Assembly (NCBI RefSeq): GCF_040869045.1
Contig: NW_027137009.1
Coordinates: 186,001 to 250,000, forward strand
DNA from: Eurosta solidaginis
Taxonomy: Eukaryota; Arthropoda; Insecta; Diptera; Tephritidae
Direction: 5' to 3'
Length of the DNA stretch: 64,000 nt
Of the stretch, positions 22,601-35,200 are shown one piece after another. The notes below the pieces were generated by a model, which was given only the letters and a program-made list of their open reading frames with translations, made no database searches and was not told the origin of the DNA. A program made the position numbers and the translations under genes. Position 1 is the first letter of the stretch; every line of letters begins with the position of its first letter.

Positions 22601-24124
22601 GAGCAAAAATTTTTGAGATAGTTATTAAAACTGTTTAAAGGGTGTCAAACGTTGTTTCTCGTTGTATATCCTTTAATTCTAGAGTTAGATTGATAAATAC
22701 CGTGTACGAATTTGTTTAACCCTTTTGTTTTGGTTACCCGACGGCTCCGTTCTCGTGTAGCCTACATATTGCGTTGTTTTTTTTTAATTTGCTTAGCGGG
22801 CTAAAGGTTAGCATGCTTAAAATACGTAAGTCGTTTTGTTCAACAAATCTGAGTAGATAACTCAGCAGTTGTTTGCATCAGAGCGAAAATTTTTGAGATA
22901 GTTATTAAAACTGTTTAAAGGTTGTCAAACGTTGTTTCTCGTTGTATATCCTTTAATTCTAGAGTTAAATTGATAAATACCGTGTACGAATTTGTTTAAC
23001 ACATTTGTTTTGGTTACTCGACGACTCCGTTCTCGTGTAGCCTACATATAGCGTTTTTTTTTTAATTTGCTTACCGGGCTAAAGGTTGGCATGCTTAAAA
23101 TACGTAAGTCGTTTTGTTCAACAAATTTGAGTAGATAACTCAGCAGTTGTTTGCATCAGAGCGACAATTTTTGAGAAAGTTATTAAAACTGTTCAAAGGT
23201 TGTCAAACGTTGTTTCTCGTTGTATATCCTTTAAATCTAGAGTTAAATTGATAAATATCGTGTAAGAATTTGTTTAACCCATTTGTTTTGGTTACTCGAC
23301 GGCTCCGATCTCGTGTAGCCTACATATTGCGTTTTTTTTTTTAATTTGCTTACCGGGCTAAAGGTTAGCATGCTTAAAATACGTAAGTCGTTTTTTTTCA
23401 ACAAATTTGAGTAGATAACTCAGCAGTTTTTTGCATCAGGGCGACAATTTTTGAGATAGTTATTAAAAATATTTAAAGGTTGTCAAACGTTGTTTCTCGT
23501 TGTATATCCTTTAATTCTATAGTTAAATTGATAAATACCGTATACGAATTTGTTTAACCCATTTGTTTTGGTTACTCGACGGCTCCGTTCTCGTGTAGCC
23601 TACATATTGCGTTTTTTTTTTAATTTGCTTACCGGGCTAAAGGTTAGCATGCTTAAAATACGTAAGTCGTTTTGTTCAACAAATTTGAGTAGATAACTCA
23701 GCAGTTGTTTGCATCAGAGCGACAATTTTTGAGATAGTTATTAAAACTGTTTAAAGGTTGTGAAACGTTGTTTCTCGATGTATATCCTTTAATTCCAGAG
23801 TTAAATTGATAAATACCGTGTACGAATATGTTTAACCCATTTGTTTTGGTTACTCGACGGCTCCGTTCTCGTGTAGCCTACATATTGCGGTTTTTTTAAT
23901 TTGCTTACCGGGCTAAAGGTTAGCATGCTTAATATACGTAAGTCGTTTTGTTCAACAAATTTGAGTAGATAACTCAGAAGATGTTTGCATCAGAGCACAA
24001 TTTTTGAGATAGTTATTAAAACTGTTTAAAGGTTGTCAAACGTTGTTTCTCGTTGTATATCCTTTAATTCTAGAGTTAAATTGATAAATACCGTGTACGA
24101 ATTTGTTTAACCTATTTGTTTTGG
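19683..24124 (+). repeat. 16-monomer block C, copy 2 (uninterrupted empty-site copy)
   Basis: Matches copy 1 at a constant offset of 9,068 bp over its whole length, with only scattered single-base and T-run differences (for example GGTTGCCACACG at 13,297 and 22,365). It runs into inverted segment I5 without a SINE, so it shows the state of the site before the insertion found in copy 1. Confidence 0.9.
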
Positions 24125-24757
24125 TTTTAATAACTATCTCAAAAATTGTCGCTCTGATGCAAACAACTGCTGAGTTATCTACTCAAATTTGTTGAACAAA
24201 ACGACTTACGTATTTTAAGCATGCTAACCTTTAGCCCGGTAAGCAAATTAAAAAAAAACGCAATATGTAGTCTACACGAGAACGGAGCCGTCGAGTAACC
24301 AAAACAAATGGGTTAAACAAATTCGTACACGGTATTTATCGATTTAACTCTCGAATTAAAGGATATACAACGAGAAACAACGTTTGACAACCTTTAAACA
24401 GTTTTAATAACTATCTCAAAAATTGTCGCCCTGATGCAAACAACTGCTGAGGTATCTACTCAAATTTGTTGAACAAAACGACTTACGTATTTTAAGCTAG
24501 CTTACCTTTGCCCGGTAAGCAAATTAAAAAAACGCAATATGTAAGCTTTCGAGGACGGAGCCATCGAATAACCAAAACAAATGGGTTAAACAAAATCGGA
24601 CGCGGTATTTATCAAATTTAACTCTAGAATTAATGATATAAAACGAGAAACAACGTTTGACAATCTTTAAAAATTTTAATAACTATCTCAAAATGGTCAT
24701 TCCGAAGCAAACAACTGCTGAGTGATCTACTCAAATTTGTTGAACAAAACGACTTAC
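24125..24757 (-). repeat. Inverted segment I5
   Basis: Same structure as I1. It contains the intact 106 bp that is missing beside the SINE (24,129-24,234), so it serves as the empty-site reference. The diverged second monomer carries the GGTCATTCCGAAG variant. The exit junction TTGTCGACAA is at 24,779-24,788. Confidence 0.93.
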
Positions 24758-26574
24758 GTTGTCAAACGTTGTTCCTCGTTGTCGACAATTTTTGAGATAG
24801 TTATTAAAACTGTTTAAAGGTTGTCAAACGTTGTTTCTCGTTGTATATCCTTTAATTCTATAGTTAAATTGATAAATACCGTGTACGAATTTGTTTAACC
24901 CATTTGTTTTGGTTACTCGACGGCTCCGTTCTCGTGTAACCTACATATTGCGTTTTTTTTTAATTTGCTTACCGGGTTAAAGGTTAGCATGCTTAAAATA
25001 CGTAAGTCGTTTTGTTCAACAAATTTGGGTAGATAACTCAGCAGTTGCTTGCATCAGAGCGACAATTTTTGAGATATTTATTAGAACTGTTTAAAGGTTG
25101 TCATACGTTGTTTCTCGTTGTATATCCTTTAATTCTAGAGTTAAATTGATAAATACCGTGTGCGAATTTGTTTAACACATTTGTTTTGGTTACTCGACGG
25201 CTCCGTTCTCGTGTAGCCTACATATTGCGTTTTCTTTTAATTTGCTTACCGGTCTGAAGATTAGCATGCTTAAAATACGTAAGTCGTTTTTTTCAACAAA
25301 TTTGAGTAGATAACTCAGCAATTGTGTGCATCAGAGCGACAATTTTTGAGATAGTTATTAAAACTGTTTAAAGGTTCTCAAACGTTGTTTCTCGTTGTAT
25401 ATCCTTTAATTCTAGAGTTAAATTGATAAATACCGTGTACGAATTTATTTAACCCATTTGTTTTGGTTACTCGACGTCTCCGTTCTCGTCTAGGCTACAT
25501 ATTGCGTTTTTTTTTTTAATTTGCTTACCGGGCTAAAGGTTAGCATGCTTAAAATACGTAAGTCGTTTTGTTCAACAAATTTGAGTATATAACTCAGCAG
25601 TTGCTTGCATCAGAGAGACAATTTTTGAGATAGTTATTAAAAATATTTAAAGGTTGTCATACGTTGTTTCTCGTTGTATATCCTTTAATTCTAGAGTTAA
25701 ATTGATAAATACCGTGTGCGAATTTGTTTAACACATTTGTTTTGGTTACTCGAAGGCTCCGTTCTCGTGTAGCCTACATATTGCGTTTTCTTTTAATTTG
25801 CTTACCGGTCTAAAGATTAGCATGCTTAAAATACGTAAGTCGTTTTTTTCAACAAATTTGAGTAGATAACTCAGCAATTGTTTGCATCAGAGCGACAATT
25901 TTTGAGATAGTTATTAAAACTGTTTAAAGGTTGTCAAACGTTGTTTCTCGTTGTATATCCTTTAATTCTAGAGTTAAATTGATAAATACCGTGTACGAAT
26001 TTGTTTAACCCATTTGTTTTGGTTACTCGACGGCTCCGTTCTCGTGTAGCCTACATATTGCGTTTTTTTTTAATTTGCTTACCGGGCTAAAGGTTAGCAT
26101 GCTTAAAATACGTAAGTCGTTTTGTTCAACAAATTTGAGTAGATAACTCAGCAGTTGTTTGCATCAGAGCGACAATTTTTGAGATAGTTATTAAAACTGT
26201 TTAAAGGTTGTGAAACGTTGTTTCTCGATGTATATCCTTTAATTCCAGAGTTAAATTGATAAATACCGTGTACGAATATGTTTAACCCATTTGTTTTGGT
26301 TACTCGACGGCTCCGTTCTCGTGTAGCCTACATATTGCGGTTTTTTTAATTTGCTTACCGGGCTAAAGGTTAGCATGCTTAATATACGTAAGTCGTTTTG
26401 TTCAACAAATTTGAGTAGATAACTCAGAAGATGTTTGCATCAGAGCACAATTTTTGAGATAGTTATTAAAACTGTTTAAAGGTTGTCAAACGTTGTTTCT
26501 CGTTGTATATCCTTTAATTCTAGAGTTAAATTGATAAATACCGTGTACGAATTTGTTTAACCTATTTGTTTTGG
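24758..26574 (+). repeat. Forward higher-order unit between I5 and I6
   Basis: The same order of about 6.5 variant monomers as 5,562-7,383, at an offset of about 19,195 bp, so the I1-I2 stretch and the I5-I6 stretch are copies of one larger duplicated segment. A private change is GGTCTGAAGATT near 25,252. Confidence 0.85.
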
Positions 26575-27210
26575 TTTTAATAACTATCTCAAAAATTGTC
26601 GCTCTGATGCAAACAACTGCTGAGTTATCTACTCAAATTTGTTGAACAAAACGACTTACGTATTTTAAGCATGCTAATCTTTAGCCCGGTAAGCAAATTA
26701 AAAAAAAAAACGCAATATGTAGTCTACACGAGAACGGAGCCGTCGAGTAACCAAAACAAATGGGTTAAACAAATTCGTACACGGTATTTATCGATTTAAC
26801 TCTCGAATTAAAGGATATACAACGAGAAACAACGTTTGACAACCTTTAAACAGTTTTAATAACTATCTCAAAAATTGTCGCCCTGATGCAAACAACTGCT
26901 GAGGTATCTACTCAAATTTGTTGAACAAAACGACTTACGTATTTTAAGCTAGCTTACCTTTGCCCGGTAAGCAAATTAAAAAAACGCAATATGTAAGCTT
27001 TCGAGGACGGAGCCATCGAATAACCAAAACAAATGGGTTAAACAAAATCGGACGCGGTATTTATCAAATTTAACTCTAGAATTAATGATATAAAACGAGA
27101 AACAACGTTTGACAATCTTTAAAAATTTTAATAACTATCTCAAAATGGTCACTCCGAAGCAAACAACTGCTGAGTGATCTACTCAAATTTGTTGAACAAA
27201 ACGACTTACG
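26575..27210 (-). repeat. Inverted segment I6
   Basis: Same breakpoints as the others. Private variants: GCATGCTAATCTTTAGCCC and a longer A run (about 10 A) near 26,699. The second monomer is the diverged type with AAGCTTTCGAGG. The exit junction TTGTCGACAA is at 27,231-27,240. Confidence 0.93.
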
Positions 27211-30056
27211 TTGTCAAACGTTGTTCCTCGTTGTCGACAATTTTTGAGATAGTTATTAAAACTGTTTAAAGGTTGTCAAACGTTGTTTCTCGTTGTATAT
27301 CCTTTAATTCTATAGTTAAATTGATAAATACCGTGTACGAATTTGTTTAACCCATTTGTTTTGGTTACTCGACGGCTCCGTTCTCGTGTAACCTACATAT
27401 TGCGTTTTTTTTTAATTTGCTTACCGGGTTAAAGGTTAGCATGCTTAAAATACGTAAGTCGTTTTGTTCAACAAATTTGGGTAGATAACTCAGCAGTTGC
27501 TTGCATCAGAGCGACAATTTTTGAGATATTTATTAGAACTGTTTAAAGGTTGTCATACGTTGTTTCTCGTTGTATATCCTTTAATTCTAGAGTTAAATTG
27601 ATAAATACCGTGTGCGAATTTGTTTAACACATTTGTTTTGGTTACTCGACGGCTCCGTTCTCGTGTAGCCTACATATTGCGTTTTCTTTTAATTTGCTTA
27701 CCGGTCTAAAGATTAGCATGCTTAAAATACGTAAGTCGTTTTTTTCAACAAATTTGAGTAGATAACTCAGCAATTGTGTGCATCAGAGCGACAATTTTTG
27801 AGATAGTTATTAAAACTGTTTAAAGGTTGTGAAACGTTGTTTCTCGTTGTATATCCTTTAATTCTAGAGTTAAATTGGTAAATACCGTGTACGAATATGT
27901 TTAACCCATTTGTTTTGGTTACTCGACGGCTCCGTTCTCCTGTAGCCTACATATTGCGTTTTTTTTTAATTTGCTTACCGGGCTAAAGGTTACCATGCTT
28001 AATATACGTAAGTCGTTTTGTTCAACAAATTTGAGTAGATAACTCAGCAGATGTTTGCATCAGAGCGACAATTTTTGAGATAGTTATTAAAACTGTTTAA
28101 AGGTTGTCAAACTTTTTTCTCGTTGTATATCCTTTAATTCTAGAGTTAAATTGATAAATACCGTGTACGAATTTGTTTTGGTTACTCGACGGCTCCGTTT
28201 TCATGTAGCCTACATATTGCGTTTTTTTTTAAATTTGATAACCGGGCTAAAGGTTAGCATGCTTAAAATACGTAAGTCGTTTTGTTCAACAAATTTGAGT
28301 AGATAACTCAGCAATTGTTTGCATCAGAGCGACAATTTTTGAGATAGTTATTAAAACTGTTTAAAGGTTGTCAAACTTTTTTCTCGTTGTATATCCTTTA
28401 ATTCTAGAGTTAAATTGATAAATACCGTGTACGAATTTGTTTTGGTTACTCGACGGCTCCGTTTTCATGTAGCCTACATATTGCGTTTTTTTTTTAATTT
28501 GATAACCGGGCTAAAGGTTAGCATGCTTAAAATACGTAAGTCGTTTTGTTCAACAAATTTGAGTAGATAACTCAGTAGTTGCTTGCATCAGGGCGACAAT
28601 TTTTGAGATAGTTATTAAAACTGCTTAAAGGTTGTCAAACGTTGTTTCTCGTTGTATATCCTTAAATTCTAGAGTTAAATTGATAAATACTGTGTAAAAA
28701 TTTGTTTAACCCGTTTGTTTTGGTTACTCGACGGCTCCGTTCTCGTGTAGCCTACATATTGCGTTTTTTTTTTAATTTGATAATCGGGCTAAAGGTTAGC
28801 ATGTTTAAAATACGTAAGTCGTTTTGTTCAACAAATTTCAGTAGATAACTCAGCAGTTGCTTGCATCAGAGCGACAATTTTTAGATAGTTATTAGAACTG
28901 TTTAAAGGTTGTCATACGTTGTTTCTCGTTGTATATCCTTTAATTCTAGAGTTAAATTGATAAATACCGTGTGCGAATTTGTTTAACACATTTGTTTTGG
29001 TTACTCGACGGCTCCGTTCTCGTGTAGCCTACATATTGCGTTTTCTTTTAATTTGCTTACCGGTCTAAAGATTAGCATGCTTAAAATACGTAAGTCGTTT
29101 TTTTCAACAAATTTGAGTAGATAACTCAGCAATTGTTTGCATCAGAGCGACAATTTTTGAGATAGTTATTAAAACTGTTTAAAGGTTGTCAAACGTTGTT
29201 TCTCGTTGTATATCCTTTAATTCTAGAGTTAAATTGAAGGCTCCGTTCTCGTGTAGCCTACATATTGCGTTTTCTTTTAATTTGCTTACCGGTCTAAAGA
29301 TTAGCATGCTTAAAATACGTAAGTCGTTTTTTTCAACAAATTTGAGTAGATAACTCAGCAATTGTTTGCATCAGAGCGACAATTTTTGAGATAGTTATTA
29401 AAACTGTTTAAAGGTTGTCAAACGTTGTTTCTCGTTGTATATCCTTTAATTCTAGAGTTAAATTGATAAATACCGTGTACGAATTTGTTTAACCCATTTG
29501 TTTTGGTTACTCGACGGCTCCGTCCTCGTGTAGCCTACATATTGCGTTTTTTTTTAATTTGCTTACCGGGCTAAAGGTTAGCATGCTTAAAATACGTAAG
29601 TCGTTTTGTTCAACAAATTTGAGTAGATAACTCAGCAGTTGTTTGCATCAGAGCGACAATTTTGAGATAGTTATTAAAACTGTTTAAAGGTTGTGAAACG
29701 TTGTTTCTCGATGTATATCCTTTAATTCCAGAGTTAAATTGATAAATACCGTGTACGAATATGTTTAACCCATTTGTTTTGGTTACTCGACGGCTCCGTT
29801 CTCGTGTAGCCTACATATTGCGGTTTTTTTAATTTGCTTACCGGGCTAAAGGTTAGCATGCTTAATATACGTAAGTCGTTTTGTTCAACAAATTTGAGTA
29901 GATAACTCAGAAGATGTTTGCATCAGAGCACAATTTTTGAGATAGTTATTAAAACTGTTTAAAGGTTGTCAAACGTTGTTTCTCGTTGTATATCCTTTAA
30001 TTCTAGAGTTAAATTGATAAATACCGTGTACGAATTTGTTTAACCTATTTGTTTTG
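27211..30056 (+). repeat. Forward monomers between I6 and I7 (chimeric unit)
   Basis: Starts like the unit after I1 (GAGATATTTATTAG, GTGTGCATC). From about 27,800 it follows the unit after I2 (TTGGTAAATACCG at 27,875, corresponding to 8,681; the 13-bp-deletion monomers near 28,171 and 28,435; ACTCAGTAGTTGC at 28,571). From about 29,250 it ends like 6,550-7,383. The markers of two different source units in series show that it was assembled by recombination between copies. Confidence 0.8.
29167..29394 (+). repeat. Monomer with about 47-bp deletion
   Basis: GAGTTAAATTGA at 29,226-29,237 jumps directly to AGGCTCCGTTCTCG, so the TAAATACCGTGTACG to TTACTCG segment is lost and the spacing drops to 228 bp. 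The deletion opens a 60-codon frame on the reverse strand, which is a by-product of satellite sequence and not a gene. Confidence 0.85.
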
Positions 30057-30691
30057 GTTTTAATAACTATCTCAAAAATTGTCGCTCTGATGCAAACAAC
30101 TGCTGAGTTATCTACTCAAATTTGTTGAACAAAACGACTTACGTATTTTAAGCATGCTAACCTTTAGCCCGGTAAGCAAATTAAAAAAAAAACGCAATAT
30201 GTAGTCTACACGAGAACGGAGCCGTCGAGTAACCAAAACAAATGGGTTAAACAAATTCGTACACGGTATTTATCGATTTAACTCTCGAATTAAAGGATAT
30301 ACAACGAGAAACAACGTTTGACAACCTTTAAACAGTTTTAATAACTATCTCAAAAATTGTCGCCCTGATGCAAACAACTGCTGAGGTATCTACTCAAATT
30401 TGTTGAACAAAACGACTTACGTATTTTAAGCTAGCTTACCTTTGCCCGGTAAGCAAATTAAAAAAACGCAATATGTAAGCTTTCGAGGACGGAGCCATCG
30501 AATAACCAAAACAAATGGGTTAAACAAAATCGGACGCGGTATTTATCAAATTTAACTCTAGAATTAATGATATAAAACGAGAAACAACGTTTGACAATCT
30601 TTAAAAATTTTAATAACTATCTCAAAATGGTCACTCCGAAGCAAACAACTGCTGAGTGATCTACTCAAATTTGTTGAACAAAACGACTTAC
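30057..30691 (-). repeat. Inverted segment I7 (last in the window)
   Basis: Same structure and breakpoints as I1-I6, with the exit junction TTGTCGACAA at 30,713-30,722. No further inverted segment occurs between here and 64,000. What follows matches what follows I2 at an offset of about 22,675 bp. Confidence 0.93.
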
Positions 30692-32221
30692 GTTGTCAAA
30701 CGTTGTTCCTCGTTGTCGACAATTTTTGAGATAGTTATTAAAACTGTTTAAAGGTTGTCAAACGTTGTTTCTCGTTGTATATCCTTTAATTCTATAGTTA
30801 AATTGATAAATACCGTGTACGAATTTGTTTAACCCATTTGTTTTGGTTACTCGACGGCTCCGTTCTCGTGTAACCTACATATTGCGTTTTTTTTTTAATT
30901 TGCTTACCGGGCTAAAGGTTAGCATGCTTAAAATACGTAAGTCGTTTTGTTCAACAAATTTGGGTAGATAACTCAGCAGTTGCTTGCATCAGAGCGACAA
31001 TTTTTAGATAGTTATTAGAACTGTTTAAAGGTTGTCATACGTTGTTTCTCGTTGTATATCCTTTAATTCTAGAGTTAAATTGATAAATACCGTGTGCGAA
31101 TTTGTTTAACACATTTGTTTTGGTTACTCGACGGTTCCGTTCTCGTGTAGCCTACATATTGCGTTTTCTTTTAATTTGCTTACCGGTCTAAAGATTAGCA
31201 TGCTTAAAATACGTAAGTCGTTTTTTTCAACAAATTTGAGTAGATAACTCAGCAATTGTTTGCATCAGAGCGACAATTTTTGAGATAGTTATTAAAACTG
31301 TTTAAAGGTTGTGAAACGTTGTTTCTCGTTGTATATCCTTTAATTCTAGAGTTAAATTGGTAAATACCGTGTACGAATATGTTTAACCCATTTGTTTTGG
31401 TTACTCGACGGCTCCGTTCTCCTGTAGCCTACATATTGCGTTTTTTTTTAATTTGCTTACCGGGCTAAAGGTTACCATGCTTAATATACGTAAGTCGTTT
31501 TGTTCAACAAATTTGAGTAGATAACTCAGCAGATGTTTGCATCAGAGCGACAATTTTTGAGATAGTTATTAAAACTGTTTAAAGGTTGTCAAACTTTTTT
31601 CTCGTTGTATATCCTTTAATTCTAGAGTTAAATTGATAAATACCGTGTGCGAATTTGTTTAACACATTTGTTTTGGTTACTCGACGGCTCCGTTTTCATG
31701 TAGCCTACATATTGCGTTTTTTTTTTAATTTGATAACCGGGCTAAAGGTTAGCATGCTTAAAATACGTAAGTCGTTTTGTTCAACAAATTTGAGTAGATA
31801 ACTCAGCAATTGTTTGCATCAGAGCGACAATTTTTGAGATAGTTATTAAAACTGTTTAAAGGTTGTCAAACTTTTTTCTCGTTGTATATCCTTTAATTCT
31901 AGTGTTAAATTGATAAATACCGTGTACGAATTTGTTTTGGTTACTCGACGGCTCCGTTTTCATGTAGCCTACATATTGCGTTTTTTTTTAAATTTGATAA
32001 CCGGGCTAAAGGTTAGCATGCTTAAAATACGTAAGTCGTTTTGTTCAACAAATTTGAGTAGATAACTCAGCAGTTGCTTGCATCAGGGCGACAATTTTTG
32101 AGATAGTTATTAAAACTGCTTAAAGGTTGTCAAACGTTGTTTCTCGTTGTGTATCCTTAAATTCTAGAGTTAAATTGATAAATACTGTGTAAAAATTTGT
32201 TTAACCCGTTTGTTTTGGTTA
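30692..32221 (+). repeat. Forward monomers between I7 and block C copy 3
   Basis: About 5.5 monomers matching 8,016 onward (TTTTTAGATAGTTATTAGAAC, TTGGTAAATACCG at 31,357, CAAACTTTTTTCTCG, AATTTGATAACCGGG, TTGTGTATCCTTAAATTC). About four monomers present in the copy after I2 are absent here. One unit near 31,640 mixes CAAACTTTTTTCTCG with GTGTGCGAATTTGTTTAACAC, combining markers that are separate elsewhere. Confidence 0.82.
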
Positions 32222-35200
32222 CTCGACGGCTCCGTTCTCGTGTAGCCTACATATCGCGTTTTTTTTTTAATTTGATAATCGGGCTAAAGGTTAGCATGTT
32301 TAAAATACGTAAGTCGTTTTGTTCAACAAATTTCAGTAGATAACTCAGCAGTTGCTTGCATCAGAGCGACAATTTTTGAGATAGTTATTAAAACTGTTTA
32401 AAGGTTGTCAAACGTTGTTTCTCGTTGTATATCCTTAAAGTCTAGAGTTAAATTGTTAAATACTGTGTACCAATTTGTTTAACCCATTTCTTTTGGTTAC
32501 TCGACGGCTCCGTTCTCGTGTAGCCTATATATTGCGTTTTTTTTTTTTTAATTTGCTTACCGGCCTAAAGGTTAGCATGCTTAGTATACGTAAGTCGTTT
32601 TGTTCAACAAATTTGAGTAGATAACTCAGCAGTTGTTTGCATCAGAGCGAAAATTTTTGAGATAGTTATTAAAACTGTTTAAAGGTTGTCAAACGTTGTT
32701 TCTCGTTGTATATCCTTTAATTCTAGAGTTAGATTGATAAATACCGTGTACGAATTTGTTTAACCCATTTGTTTTGGTTACTCGATGGCTCCGTTCTCGT
32801 GTAGCCTACATATTGCGTTTTTTCTTAATTTGTTTACCCGGCTAAAGGTTAGCATGCTTAAAATACGTAAGTCGTTTTGTTCAACAAATTTGAGTAGATA
32901 AATCAGCAGTTGTTTGCATCAGAGCGACAATTTTTGAGATAGTTATTAAAACTGTTTAAAGGTTGTCAAACGTTGTTTCTCGTTGTATATCCTTTAATTC
33001 TAGAGTTAAATTGATAAATACCGTGTACGAATTTGTTTAACCCATTTGTTTTGGTTACTCGGCGGCTCCGTTCTCGTGTAGCCTACATATTGCGTTTTTT
33101 TTTTAATTTGCTTACCGGGATAAAGGTTAGCATGCTTAAAATACGTAAGTCGTTTTGTTCAACAAATTTGAGGAGATAACTCAGCAGTTGTTTGCATCAG
33201 AGCGACAATTTTTGAGATAGTTATTAAAACTGTTTAAAAATTGTGAAACTTTGTTTCTCGTTGTATATCCTTTAATTCTAGAGTTAAATTGATAAATACC
33301 GTGTACGAATTTGTTTAACCCATTTGTTTTAGTTACTCGACGGCTCCGTTCTCGTGTAGCCTACATATTGCGTTTTTTTTTTATTTGCTTACCGGGCTAA
33401 AGGTTAGCATGCTTAATATACGTAAGTCGTTTTGTTCAACAAATTTGAGTAGATAACTCAGCATATGTTTGCATCAGAGCGACAATTTTTGAGATAGTTA
33501 TTAAAACTGTTTAAAGGTTGTCAAACGTTGTCTCTCGTTGTATATCCTTTAATTCTAGAGTTAAATTGATAAATACCGTGTACGAATTTGTTTAACCCAT
33601 TTGTTTTGGTTACTCGACGGCTCCGTTCTCGTGTAGCCTACAAATTGCGTTTTTTTTTTAATTTGCTTACCGGCCTAAAGGTTAGCATGCTTAAAATACG
33701 TAAGTCGTTTTGTTAAACAAATTTGAGTAGATAACTCAGCAGTTGTTTGCATCAGAGCGACAATTTTTGAGAAAGTTATTAAAACTGTTTAAAGGTTGTC
33801 AAACGTTGTTTCTCGTTGTATATCCTTTATTTCTAGAGTTAAATTGATAAATACCGTGTACGAATTTGTTAAACCCATTTGTTGGGTTACTTGACGGCTC
33901 CGTTCTCGTGTAGCCTACATATTGGGTTTTTTTTTTAATTTGCTTACCGGGCTAAAGGTTAGCATGCTTAAAATACGTAAGTCGTTTTGTTCAACACATT
34001 TGAGTAGATAACTCAGCAGTTGTTTGCATCAGAGCGACAATTTTTGAGATAGTTATTAAAACTGTTTAAAGGTTTTCAAACGTTGTTTCTCGTTGTATAT
34101 CCTTTATTTCTAGAGTTTAATTGATAAATATCGTGTACGAATTTGTTTAACACATTTGTTTTGGTTACTCGACGGCTCCGTTCTCGTGTAGCCTACATAT
34201 TGCGGTTTTTTTTAATTTGCCTACCGGGCTAAAGGTTAGCATGCTTAAAATACGTAAGTCGTTTTGTTCAACAAATTTGAATAGATAGCTCAGCAGTTGT
34301 TTGCATCAGAGAGACAATTTTTGAGATAGTTATTAAAACTGTTTAAAGGTTGTCAAACGTTGTTTCTCGTTGTATATCCTTTAATTCTATAGTTAAATTG
34401 ATAAATACCGTGTACGAATTTGTTTAACCCATTTGTTGGGTTACTCGACGGCTCCGTTCTCGTGTAGCCTACATATTGCGTTTTTTTTTAATTTGCTTAC
34501 CGGGCTAAAGGTTAGCATGCTTAAAATACGTAAGTCGTTTTGTTCAACAAATTTGAGTAGATAACTCAGCAGTTGTTTGCATCAGGGAGACAATTTTTGA
34601 GATAGTTATTAAAACTCTTTAAAGGTTGTCAAACGTTGTTTCTCGTTGTATATCGTTTAATTCTAGATTTAAATCGATAAATACCGTGTACGAATTTGTT
34701 TAACCCATTTGTTTTGGTTACTCGACGGCTTCGTTTTGGTGTAGCCTACATATAGAGTTTTTTTTTAATTTGCTTACCGGGCTAAAGGTTAGCTTGCTTA
34801 AAATACGTAAGTCGTTTTGTTCAACAAATTTGAGTAGATAACTCGGCAGTTGTTTGCATCATAGCGACAATTTTTGAGATAGTTATTAAAACTGTTTAAA
34901 GGTTGCCACACGTTGTTTCTCGTTGTATATCCTTTAATTCTAGAGTGAAATTAATAAATACCGTGTACGAATTTGTTCAACCCATTTGTTTTGGTTACTC
35001 GACGGCTCTGTTCTCGTGTAGCCTACATATTGCGTTTTTTTTTAATTTGCTTACCGGGCTAAAGGTTAGCATGCTTAAAATACGTAAGTCGTTTTGTTCA
35101 ACAAATTTGAGTAGATAACTCAGCAGTTGTTTGCATCAGAGCAAAATTTTTTGAGATAGTTATTAAAACTGTTTAAAGGGTGTCAAACGTTGTTTCTCGT

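Noticed and set aside
29179..29361. 60-codon reverse frame
   Set aside because: It is opened by the 47-bp deletion in one satellite monomer; the reverse reading of ordinary monomers gives the same peptide pieces.
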